From the NCBI RefSeq assembly GCF_001700505.1, contig NZ_MAPV01000114.1, positions 1 to 64,000 of the forward strand: DNA of 64,000 bases, given 5' to 3'. The position numbers and the translations under genes are program-made. The notes below the pieces were generated by a model that did no database searches, was not told the DNA's origin, and worked only from the letters and a program-made list of their open reading frames with translations. Shown here one piece after another: positions 47,857 through 55,997 of the stretch (the first letter of the stretch is position 1; each line of letters begins with the position of its first letter). This DNA comes from Streptomyces mutomycini (GTDB lineage: Bacteria > Actinomycetota > Actinomycetes > Streptomycetales > Streptomycetaceae).

Positions 47857-48807
47857 TCAGCGCAGCGGAGAGAGCGGCATCGCGCGCTCGTACATCGGCG
47901 GTGGGGCGGAGGCCGTCGCGGAGGGTGCGGACGGCTCCGGTGTGGCCGCCCCACCGGCGGCGGAGTACAACGGGCCGGCGTCGGTCGGGCGTATCAGGGG
48001 CGGCACGGTCACATTCAGCACGGGGAAGGTGTGCGTGCCTCCCGCGAGCGCCGATGTGCTCAGCAGCGAGGGAGCGGAGGCGAGCACCGGCCGGGCGGAC
48101 ACGTAGGGCGCGGGACTCGGCCGGGCGCCCGTGCTCTTTCCGGCCTCGAGGGCGCCACCGCCGCTGCGGCTGGCCGCGACGCCCGCGCGGCCGGTTCTCT
48201 CCTCGGCGGCGAGCGGAGTGGTGCTGCTGCCCGCGCCTTCGGCGCTGACCGGCGGCTCGGGGCCGTAGTCCAGCGGGAGGGATCCTCCCAGCGCGATGGC
48301 CGCGAGCGAGACCGCGCTGGCCGCGACGAACGCGAAGCGCCGGGCGCGCCAGGGCGAACGGTCGGCCTCCCGGCCCACGTCATGGACGGGGAACCCGGTA
48401 CCGGGTCGGTCGCCCGGCAGCACGGCGGCCGATCCGTGGGCGGTGGGGAGATAACCGAGGCCGCCCAGCGGTGAGCGCCCCGGCTCCGCGGACGAGCCCG
48501 GCGGCAGCACGGGGAAGACGCCCTCCCCGAAGCGCCGGCCGCCGCTCATACCGTCGTCACCGCCGCTGGGGCCCCCGGGGAGCCCTTGCAGACGGGCGAG
48601 GAAACCCTCGGAGGGTGAAGGGGACGCGGACGTCGCGAAGGCGCTCTTCAGCCGCCGCTGGGCGTCGGCCTCGGCCTTGCAGCGCGCGCAGGTCGCCAGA
48701 TGTGCCAGCACCCGCTCCCGGGCATCGTGCTTCAGCTCGCCGTCGACAAGCGCGGCGAGCCGGTCCCCCAGATGCTGTTCCGCTGGGGTCGGACCTGTGC
48801 CGTTCAC
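47857..48807 (-). CDS. Membrane-bound zinc anti-sigma factor (RseA-like)
   Basis: A 316-residue regulator of the sigma factor encoded just upstream. The ZAS motif HxxxCxxC (HLATCARC) is near residues 37-44. One transmembrane segment ([17 protein letters not shown]) lies near 165-182 and a Pro/Ser/Ala-rich outer domain of ~130 residues follows. The outer part could be cut by a protease or read a wall signal. GTG 48807 overlaps the sigma stop codon by 4 nt, ensuring equal output. Confidence 0.88.
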   Translation of the reverse strand: MNGTGPTPAEQHLGDRLAALVDGELKHDARERVLAHLATCARCKAEADAQRRLKSAFATSASPSPSEGFLARLQGLPGGPSGGDDGMSGGRRFGEGVFPVLPPGSSAEPGRSPLGGLGYLPTAHGSAAVLPGDRPGTGFPVHDVGREADRSPWRARRFAFVAASAVSLAAIALGGSLPLDYGPEPPVSAEGAGSSTTPLAAEERTGRAGVAASRSGGGALEAGKSTGARPSPAPYVSARPVLASAPSLLSTSALAGGTHTFPVLNVTVPPLIRPTDAGPLYSAAGGAATPEPSAPSATASAPPPMYERAMPLSPLR

Positions 48808-49565
48808 GCCGTTCCCACCTCCCCCGCCAGGACCGCGTCCGCCAGGGAACGCTGCTCGGCGCGGGCCTCGGGCGAACGGTGCTGGAGTGCCTTGCGCAGG
48901 TGCGAGCGGCCGCGGTGGATACGGCTGCGCACCGTCCCGAGCTTGACGCCGAGCGTGGCGGCGATCTCCTCGTACGAGAGGCCCTCGATGTCGCAGAGCA
49001 CGACCGCGGCACGGAACTCGGGCGCGAGGGTGTCCAGCGCCTGCTGCACGTCCGCGTCGAAGTGCGTGTCGTTGAAGACCTGCTGCGGGGACGGCTCACG
49101 GCTGGGCAGCCGCTCGGCCGCGTCGTCGCCGAGGGAGTCGAAACGGATCCGCTGCTTGCGGCGGACCATGTCCAGGAAGAGATTCGTCGTGATCCTGTGC
49201 AGCCAGCCCTCGAACGTGCCGGGGGTGTAGGTCGACAGCGATCGGAAGACACGGACGAAGACTTCCTGGGTGAGGTCCTCGGCGTCGTGCTGGTTACCCG
49301 TCAGGCGGTAGGCGAGGCGGTACACACGAGCGCTGTGCGTGCTGACGATCTCTTCCCATGAGGGCGGGGTCCACGCCTGGGAGTCCGCATCTGAGGCGAA
49401 GGTCGCGGTCGGTGCGGAGTCGTTGGAAGAACGGTCAGCAATGTCGGTCACGGATTTCGGCTCACCCGCCGGCCTGAGGAAGCGCCGCAGCGCACCCCTC
49501 GGGTCCACAGGCGCAGCCGCACCTCCCCTATCGGCTCTGGTGGTGTCCAGTGGAGCCCCTACCAT
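48804..49565 (-). CDS. ECF sigma factor (mycobacterial SigE type)
   Basis: A 253-residue ECF sigma factor. Region 2 covers [31 protein letters not shown] (near 78-108) and region 4 covers [32 protein letters not shown] (near 203-234). The N-terminal ~70 residues are an extension rich in Ala, Asp and Thr. ATG 49565 is chosen because GAGG lies 5 nt upstream; GTG 49571 is possible. No symbol is given because Streptomyces sigE is a different gene. A promoter of its own recognition type lies upstream (49693-49718), suggesting autoregulation. Confidence 0.9.
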   Translation of the reverse strand: MVGAPLDTTRADRGGAAAPVDPRGALRRFLRPAGEPKSVTDIADRSSNDSAPTATFASDADSQAWTPPSWEEIVSTHSARVYRLAYRLTGNQHDAEDLTQEVFVRVFRSLSTYTPGTFEGWLHRITTNLFLDMVRRKQRIRFDSLGDDAAERLPSREPSPQQVFNDTHFDADVQQALDTLAPEFRAAVVLCDIEGLSYEEIAATLGVKLGTVRSRIHRGRSHLRKALQHRSPEARAEQRSLADAVLAGEVGTA

Positions 49566-49692
49566 AGCCACCTCGCCCGTTAGCTCCGGATAAGCCTTTT
49601 ACCTGCTGGCGCCCCGGTGTCCCGGGGAGCAAGAGGCACATTCCGGGCCCGGCCGCAGGGCCCGGTCCGTGTGTTCCCCTCTGCCCTCTCCT

Positions 49693-49718
49693 AACGCCCG
49701 GTCCCATCTGCGGGTTCC
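49693..49718 (-). promoter_or_regulatory. ECF-type promoter of the sigma factor gene
   Basis: On the minus strand GGAACC (49718-49713) is followed after exactly 16 nt by CGTT (49696-49693). GGAAC-N15/16-CGTT is the consensus of SigE-group ECF promoters. It faces the sigma gene, whose ATG is about 120 nt downstream, so the operon probably activates itself. Confidence 0.75.
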
Positions 49719-49737
49719 CGGGTCCAGCGGATACAGT
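49708..49737 (+). promoter_or_regulatory. Promoter of the leaderless methyltransferase gene
   Basis: CTGCGG (49708-49713), an 18-nt spacer and TACAGT (49732-49737) precede TTG 49743 by 5 nt, so the mRNA should begin at or near the start codon. The -35 region overlaps the divergent ECF promoter. Confidence 0.5.
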
Positions 49738-49742
49738 CACCG

Positions 49743-50408
49743 TTGCGCCAACTACGGGGACAGGAGAGGGTCATTACCGCCAACCGGCAGACGAGCTGGG
49801 CATTCGCCGACGCCTTTGTCGCCGAGGAAGAAGCCCTGCTCTGGGCCCGGGACCGGGCCCAGGAGACAGGGCTCCGCCCCGTGTCGTCAGGCACCGGGGC
49901 GGCACTGCGCCTGCTCGCCGCCACCGCGGACGCCAAAGCGGTGGCCGAGATCGGCACCGGCACCGGCGTGTCCGGCATCTATCTGCTGCAGGGCATGCGC
50001 CCCGACGGCGTACTGACCACCGTCGACCCGGAACCCGAGCGCCAGCAGTTCGCCCGTGAGGCCTTCCGCGCCGCGGGCTTCGCGACGAACCGGGCCCGTT
50101 TCATCCCGGGGCGCGCCCTCGACGTACTGCCGCGGCTCGCGGACGGCGGCTACGACCTCGTCTTCTGCGACGGCGACCGGCTCGAGAGCCTGGACTGCCT
50201 CGCTGAATCGTTGCGCCTGCTGCGTCCCGGCGGCCTGGTCTGTTTCGAGGGCGTCTTCGCGGACGGCCGCACGATCGACTCGGCCGCACAGCCGGCCGAG
50301 GTGCTGCGCCTGCGCGAACTGCTCCGGGCCGTGCGCGAGAGCCAGGAGCTCATGGCGACGCTGCTGCCCGTGGGCGACGGCCTGCTGTGCGCCGTGCGGC
50401 GCGGCTGA
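49743..50408 (+). CDS. SAM-dependent O-methyltransferase, probably leaderless TTG start
   Basis: A 221-residue class I methyltransferase of the O-methyltransferase family 3/catechol type. The SAM motif AEIGTGTGVSGIYLL is near residues 69-83, the acidic ribose-binding TTVDPEPER follows, and DLVFCDGD carries the metal-binding acidic residues. The conserved N-terminal NRQTSWAFADAFVAEEEAL requires a start at TTG 49743, since no ATG or GTG lies between it and this motif. A GGAGAGGG followed by ATT is also present but ATT starts are very rare. It is divergent from the sigma operon, as Rv1220c is from sigE in M. tuberculosis. The substrate is unknown. Confidence 0.8.
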   Translation: MRQLRGQERVITANRQTSWAFADAFVAEEEALLWARDRAQETGLRPVSSGTGAALRLLAATADAKAVAEIGTGTGVSGIYLLQGMRPDGVLTTVDPEPERQQFAREAFRAAGFATNRARFIPGRALDVLPRLADGGYDLVFCDGDRLESLDCLAESLRLLRPGGLVCFEGVFADGRTIDSAAQPAEVLRLRELLRAVRESQELMATLLPVGDGLLCAVRRG

Positions 50409-50502
50409 CAGCCGGGCACCTGACCCGCGCCGGCGTCCGGCCCTGGACGCGCGTGCGGGACCCGGCACCGGCACGCTCTCCTGCTTCCCGGCCCCGGACG
50501 CA

Positions 50503-50539
50503 CCACTGCCCCGGCACGGAGTCCGTGCCGGGGCAGTGG
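50503..50539. terminator. Bidirectional terminator between the methyltransferase and DUF3117 genes
   Basis: An 18-bp perfect stem (CCACTGCCCCGGCACGGA and complement) with a one-base centre lies between convergent genes. Confidence 0.85.
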
Positions 50540-50557
50540 TGAAGTGTGGGCTCCGCC

Positions 50558-50725
50558 TCAGCCGACGACCTTCTTCAGCGCGTCGCCGAGTGCATCGGCC
50601 TCGTCCGGAGTCAGCTCGACGACAAGCCGACCGCCGCCTTCGAGCGGAACGCGCATGACGATGCCCCGCCCCTCCTTTGTCACCTCGAGCGGGCCGTCGC
50701 CCGTCCGCGGCTTCATGGCCGCCAT
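50558..50725 (-). CDS. DUF3117 small conserved protein
   Basis: A 55-residue protein read directly from the minus strand: it opens MAAMKPRTGDGPLEVTKEG and ends LGDALKKVVG, which is the DUF3117 family found across actinobacteria (Rv1211 in M. tuberculosis, from memory). ATG 50725 is chosen, with GGAAGGGG upstream; ATG 50716 is an alternative. Function unknown. A promoter with TTGGTC and GATAAT lies about 95 nt upstream. Confidence 0.88.
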   Translation of the reverse strand: MAAMKPRTGDGPLEVTKEGRGIVMRVPLEGGGRLVVELTPDEADALGDALKKVVG

Positions 50726-51039
50726 GCTCGTTCCCCTTCCTGAAACCAGCTCATCGCAGCCGGCGGCCCCATGACAGGCGCTGCCTCACCGGCGTCGAAC
50801 ACAATGCTTCTTCCGCATTATCCCGCATCAGGGACCCCGATGACCAACATCGGTCGGCATCGCTTGCGCAACGCGCTCTCTCAAAACCACCCAATTCGGC
50901 GATCCGGCTGCGATACTGCGCCGCCGTCGGCCCTCAGCCGAGGTCCAATCGTTAGACGCAGGTCACATGTGCGGCGCGCCCGAGGTCCGCCATGCTTGCC
51001 CGGACAGGTACGACGCCGGACCCGTAAGGAGACCCAGCA
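50726..51039. other. Divergent intergenic region with a promoter and palindrome
   Basis: A 314-bp gap without a gene. On the minus strand TTGGTC (50847-50842) and GATAAT (50822-50817) are separated by 19 nt and would serve DUF3117. The inverted repeat CCGATG-ACCAA-CATCGG (50837-50853) overlaps that -35 box and could be an operator. Upstream of the enoyl-CoA hydratase gene no clear promoter was seen. Confidence 0.45.
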
Positions 51040-51861
51040 ATGGCCGAGATGGCCGACAACACGGCTGACACCGTGCTCGTGGACGTGAGCGACGGGCTCG
51101 CGACGATCACGATCAATCGCCCCGACGCGATGAACGCCATGAACACCGCCGCCAAGGTCGCTCTCCGCGACGCCCTTCGGGCCGTGGCGGACGATCCCGC
51201 GGTGCGGGCAGTTCTGCTCACCGCCACCGGGCGCGCCTTCTGCGTCGGCCAGGACCTCAAGGAACACGTCGCCAAGCTCGCCGAGGCCCAGGAGTCGGGG
51301 GGCGGCAACGCGCTCAGCACGGTGCGGGAGCACTACAACCCGATCGTGCGCGCCCTCACCGAGATGGACAAGCCCGTGGTCGCGGGGGTGAACGGGGCCG
51401 CCGCGGGGGCGGGCTTCGGATTCGCGCTGGCCGCCGACTACCGCGTGGTCGCCGACTCCGCCGTCTTCAACACGTCCTTCGCGGGGGTCGCGCTGACCGC
51501 CGACTCGGGCGTGTCGTGGACCCTTCCCCGGCTGATCGGCGCGAGCCGCGCCGCCGACCTGCTCTTCTTCCCCCGCTCGATCTCCGCCCAGGACGCCTAC
51601 GAACTGGGCATCGCGAACAAGGTGGTGCCGGCGGCCGACCTGGCGAAGGAGGCCCACGCGGTGGCCCGTGCGCTGGCGGACGGCCCGACGGTGGCGTACG
51701 GGGCCCTCAAGGCCTCCATGGCGTACGGCGCGGGTCACACGCTCGCCGAGACCCTGGAGAAGGAGGACGAACTGCAGACGAAGGCGGGCGCGTCGCAGGA
51801 CCACACCATCGCGGTCGAGGCGTTCCTCGCGAAGCAGCGGCCGAAGTACCTCGGCCGGTAG
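51040..51861 (+). CDS. Enoyl-CoA hydratase/isomerase family protein
   Basis: A 273-residue crotonase-fold enzyme. The oxyanion-hole strands AFCVGQDLKEH and NGAAAGAGFGFALAADYR bind the CoA thioester carbonyl. The position usually holding a catalytic Glu reads ALTADSGVSWTLPR, so the acid here is Asp, as in PaaG-type isomerases/hydratases. A role in ring-opened phenylacetyl-CoA or similar degradation is possible, but no paa genes are nearby. Start ATG 51040 with AAGGAG upstream. Convergent with tag. Confidence 0.85.
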   Translation: MAEMADNTADTVLVDVSDGLATITINRPDAMNAMNTAAKVALRDALRAVADDPAVRAVLLTATGRAFCVGQDLKEHVAKLAEAQESGGGNALSTVREHYNPIVRALTEMDKPVVAGVNGAAAGAGFGFALAADYRVVADSAVFNTSFAGVALTADSGVSWTLPRLIGASRAADLLFFPRSISAQDAYELGIANKVVPAADLAKEAHAVARALADGPTVAYGALKASMAYGAGHTLAETLEKEDELQTKAGASQDHTIAVEAFLAKQRPKYLGR

Positions 51862-51866
51862 TCCCG

Positions 51867-52448
51867 CTACCGGCCGCCCCGGGCCACGCAGTCGGCCAGG
51901 TGGTCGTCGACCAGCCCGCAGGCCTGCATCAGGGCGTACGCGGTCGTGGGGCCGACGAAGCGGATGGAGCGCTTCTTCAGGTCCTTGGCCAGCGCGGTGG
52001 ACTCCGGCGTGACCGCCGGGACGTCACCGAGGGTGCGGGGGGCCGGCCGCGTGGCCGGGTCGGGGGCGTACGACCAGATGAGCGCGTCCAGCTCACCCTC
52101 GCCCCAGCCGGCCAGCACCTTGGCGTTGGCCAGCGTGGCGTCGATCTTCGCGCGGTTGCGGATGATTCCGGCGTCGGCGAGGAGCCGCTCCCTGTCGGCG
52201 TCGGTGAACTCCGCCACGGCGGAGATCCTGAATCCGGCGAAGGCGCTGCGGAAGCCCTCGCGGCGGCGCAGGATCGTCAGCCACGACAGCCCTGACTGGA
52301 ACGCCTCCAGGCAGAGCCGCTCGAAGAGGGCGTCGTCGCCGTGGACGGGGCGGCCCCACTCGGTGTCGTGATAGGCGAGGTAGTCGTCCGTGGACAGGCC
52401 CCACGGACAGCGCGGGCGGCCGTCCGGCGCCGCCTCGGCGCCGCTCAC
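51867..52448 (-). CDS. tag: DNA-3-methyladenine glycosylase I
   Basis: A 193-residue base-excision repair enzyme that removes 3-methyladenine. The zinc ligands of Tag are visible: Cys in RCPWG, His in YHDTEWG, and His and Cys in LVDDHLADC. AFQSGLSWLTILRRREGFR is the family's helix-hairpin core. Start GTG 52448, overlapping the stop of the DivIVA-like gene by 4 nt. The convergent enoyl-CoA hydratase gene ends only 5 bp away, leaving no space for a terminator. Order matches Rv1210-Rv1209 as remembered. Confidence 0.93.
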   Translation of the reverse strand: MSGAEAAPDGRPRCPWGLSTDDYLAYHDTEWGRPVHGDDALFERLCLEAFQSGLSWLTILRRREGFRSAFAGFRISAVAEFTDADRERLLADAGIIRNRAKIDATLANAKVLAGWGEGELDALIWSYAPDPATRPAPRTLGDVPAVTPESTALAKDLKKRSIRFVGPTTAYALMQACGLVDDHLADCVARGGR

Positions 52449-52837
52449 CGCCCGCCCTCCTCGTCGCTGCCGCCGGCCTCGGCGGCGGGCGGCTCGTCCT
52501 GCCGCTTGAACAGGTCCGGGCCGTTCACCGCGGTCGCCTGGGCTCCGGCGAGCGCCGACTCCAGCTCGGCGATGTGGGCGTCCCGCTCGGCGAGCTCGGC
52601 ACCCAGCCTGCCGAGTGCCTCGTCCACGTCGGCCATGCGGTATCCGCGCACCGCCATCGGCAGCCTCATGGCCTCGACATCGGCGCGGCCGACGGGCCGG
52701 TTCGCGGGCAGCGGGTCGGTGAGCCGCTCGGGCTCGACGTCCTGCAGCACCGCGCTTTTGCCTCCGCCCACCACCGCCAGGGTGACCGCGGCCACGACCA
52801 CGGCCATCGTGAGCAGCAAGAACCAGAACACGTGCAT
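52445..52837 (-). CDS. DivIVA-domain membrane protein
   Basis: A 130-residue protein. An N-terminal transmembrane helix (FWFLLLTMAVVVAAVTLAVVGGG) is followed by the DivIVA core (AVRGYRMADVDEALGRLGAEL), a coiled coil and an acidic tail. It probably sits at the membrane and may link to polar growth or division proteins. Start ATG 52837 is chosen, with GGGGAG next to it; the frame reaches ATG 52879 and beyond. It is co-transcribed with tag. Confidence 0.75.
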   Translation of the reverse strand: MHVFWFLLLTMAVVVAAVTLAVVGGGKSAVLQDVEPERLTDPLPANRPVGRADVEAMRLPMAVRGYRMADVDEALGRLGAELAERDAHIAELESALAGAQATAVNGPDLFKRQDEPPAAEAGGSDEEGGR

Positions 52838-53001
52838 CTCCCCGGAAGCGGAATACCTGTCCAGGTCAGATCGTGCCATGCGCCGCTGACAGTTAGGGTT
52901 TTTCGTCCGGGTCGCCACGGGCCCGCGCCCCTGCACCGCGGGGCCTCGCATGATCAGCGAAGGGCCTAAGGTCGCAGGCGGGCTACAGGGAGGAAGCGGG
53001 A

Positions 53002-53874
53002 ATGCGAAGCGGGGCGCTCAGGCTGGGGCGGCGGGAGTTCGGGCCGCACGAGCCGGTGATCATGGCGATCGTGAACCGGACACCTGACTCCTTCTACGAC
53101 CAGGGGGCGACGTTCCACGACGAGGCCGCGCTCTCCCGGGTCGAGCAGGCCGTCACGGAGGGCGCCGCGATCATCGACATCGGCGGGGTGAAGGCCGGTC
53201 CCGGCGAGGAGGTGACGGCGCAGGAGGAGGCGCGCCGCACGGTCGGGTTCGTCGCCGAGGTGCGCCGCCGCCATCCGGACGTCGTGATCAGCGTGGACAC
53301 CTGGCGGCACGACGTGGGAGAGGCGGTCTGCGAGGCCGGGGCCGACCTCCTGAACGACGCGTGGGGCGGCGTCGACCCGAAGCTCGCGGAAGTGGCCGCA
53401 CGGTACGGAGCGGGGCTCGTGTGCACGCACGCGGGCGGCGCGGAGCCCCGTACCAGGCCGCACCGAGCCACGTACGACGACGTGATGGCGGACATCCTGC
53501 GGGTGACCCTGGGCCTCGCCGAGCGGGCCGTGGAGCTCGGGGTCAGGCCGGACGGGATCATGATCGACCCGGGTCACGACTTCGGGAAGAACACCCGGCA
53601 CTCGCTGGAGGCGACGCGCCGGCTCGACGAGATGACGGCGACGGGCTGGCCGGTGCTGGTCTCCCTCTCCAACAAGGACTTCGTCGGGGAGACGCTCGAC
53701 AGGCCGGTCAAGGAGCGCGTGATCGGCACCCTCGCGACGACGGCCGTCTCGGCGTGGCTGGGGGCACAGGTGTACCGGGTGCACGAGGTGGCCGAAACCC
53801 GGCAGGTGCTGGACATGGTGGCGTCCATCGCGGGCCACCGGGCGCCCGCGGTGGCCCGGCGGGGGCTGGCCTAG
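53002..53874 (+). CDS. folP2: Dihydropteroate synthase homologue (FolP2 type)
   Basis: A 290-residue TIM-barrel protein of the dihydropteroate synthase family, with IMAIVNRTPDSFYDQG, GAAIIDIGGVKAGPG, SVDTWRHDV and IDPGHDFGKN as its pterin- and metal-site motifs. Several residues differ from catalytic FolP (DIGG and GVKAGPG in place of the usual DIGGESTRPG), as in mycobacterial FolP2 (Rv1207), which lacks synthase activity as remembered. No other folate genes are adjacent. Start ATG 53002, with GAGG upstream. Convergent with the LOG gene. Confidence 0.88.
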   Translation: MRSGALRLGRREFGPHEPVIMAIVNRTPDSFYDQGATFHDEAALSRVEQAVTEGAAIIDIGGVKAGPGEEVTAQEEARRTVGFVAEVRRRHPDVVISVDTWRHDVGEAVCEAGADLLNDAWGGVDPKLAEVAARYGAGLVCTHAGGAEPRTRPHRATYDDVMADILRVTLGLAERAVELGVRPDGIMIDPGHDFGKNTRHSLEATRRLDEMTATGWPVLVSLSNKDFVGETLDRPVKERVIGTLATTAVSAWLGAQVYRVHEVAETRQVLDMVASIAGHRAPAVARRGLA

Positions 53875-53876
53875 CC

Positions 53877-53925
53877 CCCGGGCCCGTCGAGGCCCGCAGG
53901 CGCGGCCGCCCCGGCCGGGCCCGGG
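53877..53925. terminator. Inverted repeat between folP2 and the LOG gene
   Basis: CCCGGGCCCG and CGGGCCCGGG pair at the ends of a 49-nt GC-rich region between convergent genes. Confidence 0.6.
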
Positions 53926-53993
53926 CGTACGACAAGTCCTCCAGCGATCGGGGAGCGGGTTCCGGGCGCCCCGGAACCCCCGGATCGGCCGGC

Positions 53994-54779
53994 CTAGCGG
54001 CCGACCTCCTTCGTCACCAGCCGGACCGCCTCGTCCACGTCGTCCGTGACGTGGAACAGCATCAGGTCCCGCTCGGACGCCTTGCCCCCCGCGACCACCG
54101 TGTCCCGCAGCCAGTCCACCAGGCCGCCCCAGTACGCCGTGCCGAACAGGACGATCGGGAAGCGCGTCACCTTGCCCGTCTGCACCAGGGTCAGTGCCTC
54201 GAACAGTTCGTCCAGCGTGCCCAGGCCGCCCGGCAGGACGACGAAGCCCTGCGCGTACTTCACGAACATCGTCTTGCGGACGAAGAAGTAGCGGAAGTTG
54301 ACGCCGATGTCGACATGTGGATTCAGGCCCGACTCGAAGGGCAGCTCGATGCCGAGTCCCACGGAGACGCCCTTCGCTTCCCGCGCCCCCTTGTTCGCCG
54401 CCTCCATCGCGCCCGGGCCGCCGCCCGTGATGACGGCGAAGCCCGCCTCGACCAGCGCCTTGCCGATCTGTACGCCCGCCTCGTAGTCCGGCCCGCCGGC
54501 CGGGGTGCGGGCCGAGCCGAAGACGCTGATGGCGCTGGGAAGTTCCGCCAGCGCGCCGAATCCCTCCACGAACTCCGACTGGATCCGCATCACCCGCCAG
54601 GGGTCGGTGTGGACCCACTCGGAGTCGCCCTCGGAGTCCAGCAGCCGCTGGTCGGTCGTGCCGGGCTGGACCTGCTCCCTACGCCGCAGCACGGGCCCCA
54701 GCCGCTGCTCCTCGGGCTTCACCGCACCCTCGGGAATCTGTGCGCCCTCGGGGATCCGTGCGTCCTCCGGGTTGCCCAT
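53994..54779 (-). CDS. LOG-family protein (TIGR00730, cytokinin phosphoribohydrolase type)
   Basis: A 261-residue protein with the LOG signature PGGLGTLDELFEAL and the nucleotide loop VITGGGPGAMEAANKGA. Members release free bases from nucleoside monophosphates. The N-terminal ~45 residues include a short PEGA repeat (RIPEGAQIPEGAVKPEE). Start ATG 54779 with GGAGGGAG upstream. Downstream of dapE on the same strand after 85 bp; the two genes are remembered in the same order in M. tuberculosis (Rv1205, Rv1202). Confidence 0.9.
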   Translation of the reverse strand: MGNPEDARIPEGAQIPEGAVKPEEQRLGPVLRRREQVQPGTTDQRLLDSEGDSEWVHTDPWRVMRIQSEFVEGFGALAELPSAISVFGSARTPAGGPDYEAGVQIGKALVEAGFAVITGGGPGAMEAANKGAREAKGVSVGLGIELPFESGLNPHVDIGVNFRYFFVRKTMFVKYAQGFVVLPGGLGTLDELFEALTLVQTGKVTRFPIVLFGTAYWGGLVDWLRDTVVAGGKASERDLMLFHVTDDVDEAVRLVTKEVGR

Positions 54780-54864
54780 GACCTGCTCCCTCCGCCGACC
54801 TGCGATGTGCGTGTGTCGCCTCAGCGTAGATCGGCGGAGGTTACGTGCAGGGGAATGCCGTGAG

Positions 54865-55944
54865 TCAGCTGGTGAGCCAGGAGCGGAGACGCTCCTCGCA
54901 GTGCGTGATCCTTTCGACGCGCACGTGCTCGTCCCGCTTGTGTGCGAACAGCGGGTCACCGGGGCCGTAGTTCACCGCGGGGATGCCCAGGGCGCCGAAC
55001 CGGGAGACGTCCGTCCAGCCGAACTTGGGCAGCGCGATGCCGCCGACCGCCTCCATGAACGCCTTGGCCGCCGGATGCGAGAGACCCGGCATGGCGGCAC
55101 CGGTGTGGTCGTCCACGACGAACTCGGCGACGCCGCAGTCCGCGAAGACCTCCTGGACGTGCGCCTCCGCCTGCTCGGCGGTGAGGTCGGGGGCGTAGCG
55201 GTAGTTGACGACGAGGGTGCAGGCGTCCGGGATGACGTTGGTGGCGACGCCGCCCTCGATGCCCACGGCGTTGAGCCCCTCGCGGTACTCCAGCCCGTCG
55301 ATGACCGGCCGGCGCGGCTCGTAGGCGGCGAGCCTGGCCAGCGCAGGGGCGGCCGCGTGGATCGCGTTGGACCCCATCCAGCCGCGCGCCGAGTGCGACC
55401 GCTCGCCCTCGAAGCGCAGATGGACCCGGAGCGTGCCCTGGCAGCCGCCCTCGACCTCGCCGTTCGATCCCTCCAGGAGGACGGCGAAGTCGGCGTCCAG
55501 CCATTCGGGGTGCGCCTCGGCCACGTGCCCGAGGCCGTTGAGGTGGGCGGCGACCTCTTCGTTGTCGTAGAAGATGAACGTGAGGTCGCGGTTGGGCTCC
55601 GGCACCGTCGCCGCGATCCGCAGCTGGACAGCGACGCCCGACTTCATGTCGGAGGTGCCGCAGCCCCACAGCACGCCGTCGTCGTCGAGCCTGGACGGCA
55701 CGTTGTCCGCGATCGGGACGGTGTCGATGTGCCCCGCCAGGACGACGCGCTCGCCACGGCCCAGCAGCGTCCTGGCCACGATGTTGTTGCCGTGGCGGTC
55801 GACGGTCAGGTGCGGCAGCGGGCGCAGGGCCGCCTCGATGGCGTCGGCGAGGTCCTTCTCCTGCCCGCTGACCGAGGGGAAGTCGACCAGCCGGGCGGTG
55901 AGCTCGGGGCCGTCCAGGGCGAGGTCAAGCGTGTGTCCATCCAT
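54865..55944 (-). CDS. dapE: Succinyl-diaminopimelate desuccinylase
   Basis: A 359-residue M20 metallohydrolase of lysine/diaminopimelate synthesis. The two-zinc site is visible in AGHIDTVPIAD, GCGTSDMKSGVAV, YDNEEVA, LEGSNGEVEGG and FAHKRDEHV. The HSARGWMGSNAIH loop is the dimerisation/catalytic histidine region. ATG 55944 is chosen; a longer frame adds noncoding-like residues. dapC, the preceding step, lies 1.7 kb away on the same strand, past two plus-strand genes. Confidence 0.9.
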   Translation of the reverse strand: MDGHTLDLALDGPELTARLVDFPSVSGQEKDLADAIEAALRPLPHLTVDRHGNNIVARTLLGRGERVVLAGHIDTVPIADNVPSRLDDDGVLWGCGTSDMKSGVAVQLRIAATVPEPNRDLTFIFYDNEEVAAHLNGLGHVAEAHPEWLDADFAVLLEGSNGEVEGGCQGTLRVHLRFEGERSHSARGWMGSNAIHAAAPALARLAAYEPRRPVIDGLEYREGLNAVGIEGGVATNVIPDACTLVVNYRYAPDLTAEQAEAHVQEVFADCGVAEFVVDDHTGAAMPGLSHPAAKAFMEAVGGIALPKFGWTDVSRFGALGIPAVNYGPGDPLFAHKRDEHVRVERITHCEERLRSWLTS

Positions 55945-55997
55945 GGCCACGACCCTAAGGGACTTCGGTACCGGCCCCGCTCGTACCCTCCAGTACG

